The notes under the pieces were generated by a model. That model was not told where the DNA came from. It saw only the letters and a program-made list of their open reading frames with translations, and searched no databases. This document shows, in pieces, positions 59,801 through 64,000 of a DNA stretch of 64,000 nucleotides. How positions within the stretch are numbered: the first letter of the stretch is position 1; each line of letters starts with the position of its first letter. The stretch is taken from contig OX328099.1 in the NCBI GenBank assembly GCA_946811185.2, positions 71,490,714 through 71,554,713 on the forward strand, in the 5' to 3' direction. This DNA is from Hippopus hippopus (taxonomy: Eukaryota; Mollusca; Bivalvia; Cardiida; Cardiidae). The translations under genes were made by a program, and so were the position numbers.

Positions 59801-61317
59801 GTCTGGAGGAACATGTGGTGATAAATCTAATCGAGTACCCGTATACACAAAAAACTTTACATGCTTCAGTTAATTTTACATCATCGCATACATGTATGTG
59901 TTCTAAATCGATTTATAACCGAGTATCTCCTTGACGACCGACTGCAGCAATGGTTAATATAGGACGGCGATTTAAACGGAATACGCTAATTGTTTCAAAG
60001 TTTGTCCTACAAAGGTGATGGCAACGAAATTACTTGTCCTTAATTCAAATGCCAAAAAGGTCGGCGGTTTATCCAATATTAACGCTTAAATTCGAACCAT
60101 TTTTTTTCTTTTTTCTTGTTAGAAAAATTAAGATTAGAGGTTATATTTATGATAAAGAGAAATATTTTGAAGAGTAACATCAATTATAACGCTCAAAAAT
60201 ATATAAATATGAGTTTTTATTTGGGTTTTTTTTATCGTCAGTAACCATGCAGCTCACTAAATTAAAATTTCTAAATAAGTCTTCTTACAGTGTTACGGAG
60301 TTACCGTCTGACAATAAGTGAAATAAGAATATGAGAAATGACATGATACGAAATAAAGTAATTTGATCACAATGTTTTTGCTTTATTTTTGCCAAGTCTC
60401 CTGGTAAGAGATGTATTACATTAAAAGTTAAAACCATGTGCTGTTGATACTCATCAGAATTGTCAAACTGATATTCTGATGAATACCAACAACACAGGGT
60501 TTTAAGAAGAATTGTGTAATATATTTTAGACAGTCTAAAAATGGATTTTCTCGCGTAAGCGCGACATCAAAACTTCCTGAATTTTCACTAAAAATTCCTG
60601 AAATTCTGACCTGGAACTATAAAATTCCTGAAATCAGCCCTTAATGAAAGCACTGGAATGACCTGGCAACTTTTAACCTACTTTCAAAGTAATTTCTCTG
60701 CCAACGACTATCACTTGGACCGACCGAACAAAAACAGATTGTCATCTTCACAATAATTTTCATACTTTTGAATGGTATGATTTAAATTTTAATGCATTTT
60801 AACAATAACTTTGATTACTTTTGGCAGTTATTGTTACTTTAAAACAGTTATAATGCAGAATCTTAGTACAGTAAAAATGTTAACCCTTTACCAGATGACA
60901 GAATTTTAGCCTTGTCCAAACTGAAAGCATTTGCAGGGGACAATTTCAATGTGGCTCAAATGGTGCATTTTTCCTTTGATAGGGCAGAAAACATTGTGGG
61001 AAAAGGAGAAAATGCTGGTTACCAGCATTTTCTCCTTTCCCACAATGTTTTCAAAAGGCATATTTCTCAGGGTCATTAAAAGTTGGCCTTGTGCAGTAAA
61101 GGGTATGGCCTACTTACTTGGACATAATACAAACAGGACTCAATGAATTAGCTTTTTTCTGCCACTCATCAACGCTGCTCATCATGTATAGGAAGGACTT
61201 GGTAGACATAGGCGTTCTCTCACGATGGTGCCAGCTCGTGTAGTGAAACATCTTTACAATGATTGTCTCTGAGGGCTGTGACAGTAGATCGATTAGAGGC
61301 AAACCCGATAACTTTTG
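56216..61317 (-). CDS. Receptor-type tyrosine phosphatase, last three exons (inactive D2 domain and tail), 5'-partial
   Basis: Exons 61317-61118, 57733-57598 and 56833-56216 join in phases 2 and 0 to 317 residues. The first two follow the second half of a PTP domain: VKMFHYTSWHHRERTP is the WPD-loop region, SPVCIMSKDGYTKCAIY the signature-loop region, and VDIFNTARML..RPQLMPTLAEY the C-terminal helices. Here WPD reads W-H-H and the catalytic Cys of HCSAGVGR is replaced (about IMSKDGYT), so the domain cannot be a conventional phosphatase. That is typical of membrane-distal D2 domains of receptor PTPs. A Ser-rich tail of ~180 residues follows, with no domain recognised. Upstream exons (D1, membrane span, ectodomain) are outside the window or unrecognised. 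Confidence 0.8.
56858..57062 (-). mobile_element. TTAA-hairpin MITE next to the PTP last exon
   Basis: AGTTCTATACCAAATGGCAG to GGTCATTAAAACACTGG. Begins 25 bases from the acceptor of the last exon. Confidence 0.85.
57442..57529 (+). repeat. 15-base minisatellite, about six units
   Basis: CGCTACTCTGGGGGT units in the PTP intron, ~70 bases from the donor of the middle exon. Confidence 0.85.
57598..57733 (-). CDS. Receptor PTP exon with degenerate signature loop
   Basis: Acceptor CTTTATTTCAG; the first G completes the Lys codon of MSK; continues DGYTKCAIYCTLQICCDQ, LHSENEVDIFNTARML, KKNRPQLMPTL; donor TTG|GTAAGA. Upstream lie two partial copies of its acceptor and 5' half. Confidence 0.82.
57733..57940 (-). 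repeat. Triplicated splice acceptor and exon start
   Basis: Three copies (exon-side starts at 57733, 57818, 57906; steps 85 and 88) of a pyrimidine tract, AG and GGATGGTTATACTAAATGTG-like coding start. Using either upstream acceptor gives DGYTKCAIYYSL.. or NGYTKCAIYCSL.. followed by an in-frame stop. Confidence 0.88.
58110..58425 (+). repeat. tRNA-derived SINE, best-preserved copy
   Basis: Head with A box TAGCTCAGTCGG (58123-58134) and B box GGTTCGATCCC (58167-58177), spaced as in a tRNA gene; body CAGGATTCATTCCTCTCCCA, AAAGCAGCCAGTGGCTTGG, GGTGCACTGGCCGCCGCGAT; tail ACGGCGTTAAACACCAT. A 226-codon - strand frame across it is an artefact. Confidence 0.88.
58548..59703 (-). mobile_element. Pearl/Helentron-like element, type D, reverse
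   Basis: Left AACAAGAGGGCCATGATGGC hairpin and TATCGCTCCACTGGC; right CTGGCCTTCGGCCAGTGGAG then CTAAAAA. Core repeats (TAAAGCTACATGCCAAATTT, TATAAGCCCATGTAAAACTT) and an ACGG tract at 59600-59653. Confidence 0.82.
59600..59653 (+). repeat. GACG/ACGG microsatellite inside type D element
   Basis: GACGGACGGACGCACGGACG onward, ~13 units; the ACGG tract is typical of pearl elements. Confidence 0.9.
59704..60879. other. PTP intron sequence, nothing recognised
   Basis: AT-rich. GAGTATCAACAGCACATGG-like and CCAACAACACAGGGTTTTAA segments form a loose inverted pair near 60430-60510. Confidence 0.4.
60880..61105 (-). mobile_element. TTAA-hairpin MITE beside a PTP donor site
   Basis: TTAACCCTTTACCAGATGAC; near-perfect hairpin; ends GCAGTAAAGGGT about 13 bases from the exon boundary at 61118. 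Confidence 0.88.
61118..61317 (-). CDS. Receptor PTP exon with degenerate WPD loop
   Basis: Acceptor TTCATTATACAG, donor AA|GTAAGT, phase 2 out. Encodes LPLIDLLSQPSETIIVKMFH, TSWHHRERTPM, SVDEWQKKA and SPVCIMS. A MITE ends ~13 bases beyond the donor. Confidence 0.8.
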
Positions 61318-61413
61318 CTGTATAATGAAATAAAATGAAAACTAGAGAATCAAACATGGCATATTTGGTTTGTTCTGTCTCCTATACAAGTACAATAACA
61401 TAACTCTATGAAT

Positions 61414-61645
61414 GCTTTACCTTTTAACAACACAATTCTGAGTTATAACAATCCTGACAAAGGAGGCATTTGCAAACATTGTTTAAAAAGGAGAAAATGC
61501 TGGTTGCCAGCATTTTCTCCTTTTCCCACAATGTTTTATACCCTATCAAAGACAGAAGTCATTTGTCGAGCTACAACTAATTTGTCGTCCACAAATTCTT
61601 ATAATTTGGTTGAGTCCAAGGTTTTGTTGTTTGGTAAAGAGTTAA
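61414..61645 (+). mobile_element. TTAA-hairpin MITE, forward
   Basis: ACCTTTTAACAACACAATTC; hairpin GGTTGCCAGC centre; TTAA 61642-61645. A GTGTAGATC-type hairpin fragment follows (61650-61735). Confidence 0.85.
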
Positions 61646-61936
61646 GACAAGATCAGATGCCTTCTGTGGATGCTGTAGATCATGATCATATTGCATAGAC
61701 GAAGTCTGATCTTTGATCTACACTGTTCCATATTTGGTAAGAAATTCTGACTTTTGCAGTTTTGAAATTACAATGTTTGGTATGTGAAAATGTTTGTTTT
61801 ATATAACAGTCTATATTTGTCACTTTTCTTTGGGCAGAAGACAAGTGTCTGGCCTTGCACTTAAACCATACAGAAAACACATAGGTAACAGAAGAAACTG
61901 CGCACAAGATGGAGGCTTACATTATTGCAACAATGT

Positions 61937-62158
61937 TTAACCCTTTACCACAAAATATCAAGTTTTAACTACCTTGGAGAAGTCTTTTGAAAACATAGTG
62001 GGAAAAGAAAATCTTGGTGACAAGCATTATCTCCTTTTCCAACAATGATTTTTTCCCTTTCAAAACAAATCCCATCATTTGAGTCACATTTGAATTGTAG
62101 TCTGCGAATACTTTCAATTTCAACACGTCTACCTTTTTGTCCTGTGGTAAAAGGTTAA
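61937..62158 (+). mobile_element. TTAA-hairpin MITE, forward
   Basis: TTAACCCTTTACCACAAAAT; hairpin weakened (GGTGACAAGC); TTAA 62155-62158. Confidence 0.85.
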
Positions 62159-62262
62159 ATACATCCATGTACTAAATCTGAATACACACGGATTGTATCT
62201 ATTTTATAACAATGTTTTCAAAGATGCCTGCTGCATGTGTATTTGAAGAGGACATGAGTTAA

Positions 62263-62490
62263 TTCTATTGGCCTAAGAAACATGTAGAAGGAGATTTAAT
62301 TCTATTGGCCTAAAATACAGAAAGAAGGAGAATTTTAATTTTATTGGCCTAAGATACAGAAAGAAGGGGAATTTATCTCTGTTGGCCTAAGATAAAGGAA
62401 GGAGAGTTTAATTCTATTGGCCTAAGATAAAGATGGAAGGAGAATTTCATTTTATTGGCCTAAGATATAGGAAGAATGAGAACTTCAAAG
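62263..62490 (+). repeat. 37-base minisatellite, six units
   Basis: TTGGCCTAAGATAMAGRAGG units at ~62270, 62305, 62343, 62382, 62417 and 62454. Confidence 0.88.
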
Positions 62491-62621
62491 AGCCAGTCAT
62501 TCTTTGCTGAACTCAAACTGCAAAAAATTTATCAAATGTGAAAAAATTGCCATTGTTTTGCATTAACAATTCAGACCTTTCAAAAGAAATAATGGTTTGT
62601 TTCATGGCATGCAAAGGGGCA

Positions 62622-62840
62622 TTAACTCCTTATCAAGCAACAAAATTTTAGACTTTTCAAAATTGAAAGCATTTGCAGATAAGAAAAAAGAATTGATTTG
62701 AAAATCAAAATTTATATTTGAAAGGTTAAAAAACATTATGGGAAAAGGAGAAAATGATGGTTCCCAGTATTTTCCCCTTTTCTCACAATGTTTTCATAAA
62801 GGTTCTCAAAACTCCTGATTGTTTGTGGTTAAGGGTTTAT
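62622..62840 (-). mobile_element. TTAA-hairpin MITE, reverse
   Basis: TTAACTCCTTATCAAGCAAC; hairpin GATGGTTCCCAG centre; right end GTGGTTAAGGGTTT. Confidence 0.82.
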
Positions 62841-62961
62841 ATTTTTATATACAAACAAAACTGAGACCTGCATCAAAAATAAGTTATCCATATGATTTCA
62901 GATGAAATTAGATAAAGTCCTCAAAACCTATTGTGCAGGATATACTTCTAAGGCAAAACAT

Positions 62962-63240
62962 AAGACGAGCACCACATGCTGGTGCCAAGGCTGGGCAGCA
63001 CTTGCTTTTAGTGAAAATTTTAAGTTAAAAAAAAGGGGCAAATAATTTGATGGTAACCTGCTCCTGTTGTTTGGGTTCCCCTTTTGATAGTGAACAATTA
63101 GTCTAATTTTAAGTCAATGTCTACAGTAATTAGACAAGATATTATAAATTGTCAAAGTTTTTGCCAGCCGATGTAGAGACGACGACGCCAGGGCTGTAGG
63201 AACACCTTTTCATTTTCTTCAAGAACAGCCAAGCTAAAAA
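62962..63240 (-). mobile_element. Pearl-like element, type E
   Basis: ACGAGCACCACATGCTGGTG to AAGAACAGCCAAGCTAAAAA. Confidence 0.7.
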
Positions 63241-63505
63241 TGGCAATGATAATCAGGAAAAGATTTCAGGACTAAACACCTTTTTATACTTAAGACAAAT
63301 ACAGAGAGAGAACAGACTCATTAAGCTAAAAAGATAGACTAGCTCTTTGACTCAGGGGAGGTAACTCTTTCAGCCTATACTCTAAGAGGCATTCTACCCT
63401 TCCCTTGTTCAAACAAGTATTTCAACTCCTAACACAATAGGCAATATTTAGCAGACTATAAAGATCAAAATATGATTAGTGCAGCATATAACACTGCCTG
63501 AAAGG

Positions 63506-63683
63506 AAGTGAATACTGGTAACCAGTATTTTTCCTCTTTTTCCAGCACTGTTTTCCACCAAACAATGTTTGCTACCCTGTCAAAGACAAATCCAATCATT
63601 TAGGCCACATTAAGTTTGACCTCTGCAACTTCTGTCAATTTTTTTTTTTTAAGTCTAAAATTTGTCCTTTGATAAAGAGATGA
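63506..63683 (+). mobile_element. TTAA-hairpin MITE, left arm mostly missing
   Basis: ATACTGGTAACCAGTATTTT centre; right arm with a T-run and CTTTGATAAAGAG. Confidence 0.65.
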
Positions 63684-63862
63684 GGATCAATAGATCATAC
63701 ATGCCCAAGACAGCAGACAGAAGAAAGAAATGGTGTGCCACAGAAAGAGTAAACAATCTTCTCATATTTGATAATGTTACAAGAAAATTAGAAAAAAATC
63801 CCTGACCAGTGACCACAGAGAGACACTACTTGATGTATTGAAAAACAGGAGTCCCAATCTAT

Positions 63863-64000
63863 AAACAAGAGCACTGCATGCGGATGCCAATGCTTGGCTA
63901 CAGTTGTTTTTAGTAAAAATTCTAAGGCAAAAAAGGGGCATATCTTTGTCAAAAATACTTTGATGGTTACCTGCCGCTGTTGTATGGGTTCCCGTTTTGA
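63863..64000 (-). mobile_element. Pearl-like element, type E, cut by window end
   Basis: AAACAAGAGCACTGCATGCG, AAAAAAGGGGCATATC, TTGTATGGGTTCCCGTTTT. Confidence 0.7.

Overview
The window looks like a repeat-rich piece of a bivalve mollusc (or closely related lophotrochozoan) nuclear genome. It is AT-rich. Genes are split into short exons with GT/AG introns, most open frames are short chance frames, and the intergenic space is packed with element types known from bivalves: pearl-type elements with ~160-bp core repeats and an ACGG microsatellite, tRNA-derived SINEs, and hairpin MITEs. I did not identify the species.

Three host-type genes can be assembled by hand from splice sites and domain logic. 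(1) A MULE-type transposase-domain gene on the + strand, 728-11293: five exons, DDE residues retained, 5' end outside or unresolved. (2) A complete PLP-dependent serine/threonine dehydratase-like (serine racemase superfamily) gene on the - strand, 24780-21482: three coding exons, 325 residues, plus an apparently spliced 5' UTR. (3) The last three exons of a receptor-type tyrosine phosphatase on the - strand, 61317-56216, covering the end of a catalytically dead second phosphatase domain and a ~180-residue tail. A decayed mariner (DD34D) with intact 33-bp inverted repeats lies at 29019-30353.

The rest is mostly mobile DNA. The dominant component is a ~225-240 bp family with TTAA at each end, short terminal inverted repeats beginning TTAACCCTTTACC, and a central ~35-bp perfect hairpin. 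About 80 complete or partial copies by eye make up perhaps a quarter of the window. Copies often share one TTAA in head-to-tail chains, and several abut exons. A second layer is a set of pearl/Helentron-like non-autonomous elements. Their cores are unrelated, but they share ends: 5' T-tract plus AGCTC or ATAC, 3' hairpin followed by CTCTTGTT. Several sit precisely inside MITE copies, so nesting order can be read. SINEs, a second MITE family with a long terminal repeat, foldback palindromes, minisatellites and a possible solo LTR complete the picture.

Layout: 1-11.6 kb MULE gene with repeat-filled introns; 11.6-21 kb nested pearl-like elements and MITEs; 21.4-24.8 kb dehydratase gene; 25-28.9 kb mixed repeats; 29-30.8 kb mariner and a local duplication; 31-43 kb very dense MITEs and a 2.9-kb composite insertion (32.7-35.6 kb); 43.4-45.9 kb large pearl-like element; 46-55 kb MITE chains and SINEs; 56.2-61.3 kb phosphatase gene; 61.4-64 kb repeats. 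A recurring theme is tandem duplication at gene edges: a triplicated splice acceptor and exon start in the phosphatase gene, a duplicated acceptor in the MULE gene, and a 3' microsatellite array built from the MULE gene's last codons. All assignments were made by reading; no database search or alignment program was run.
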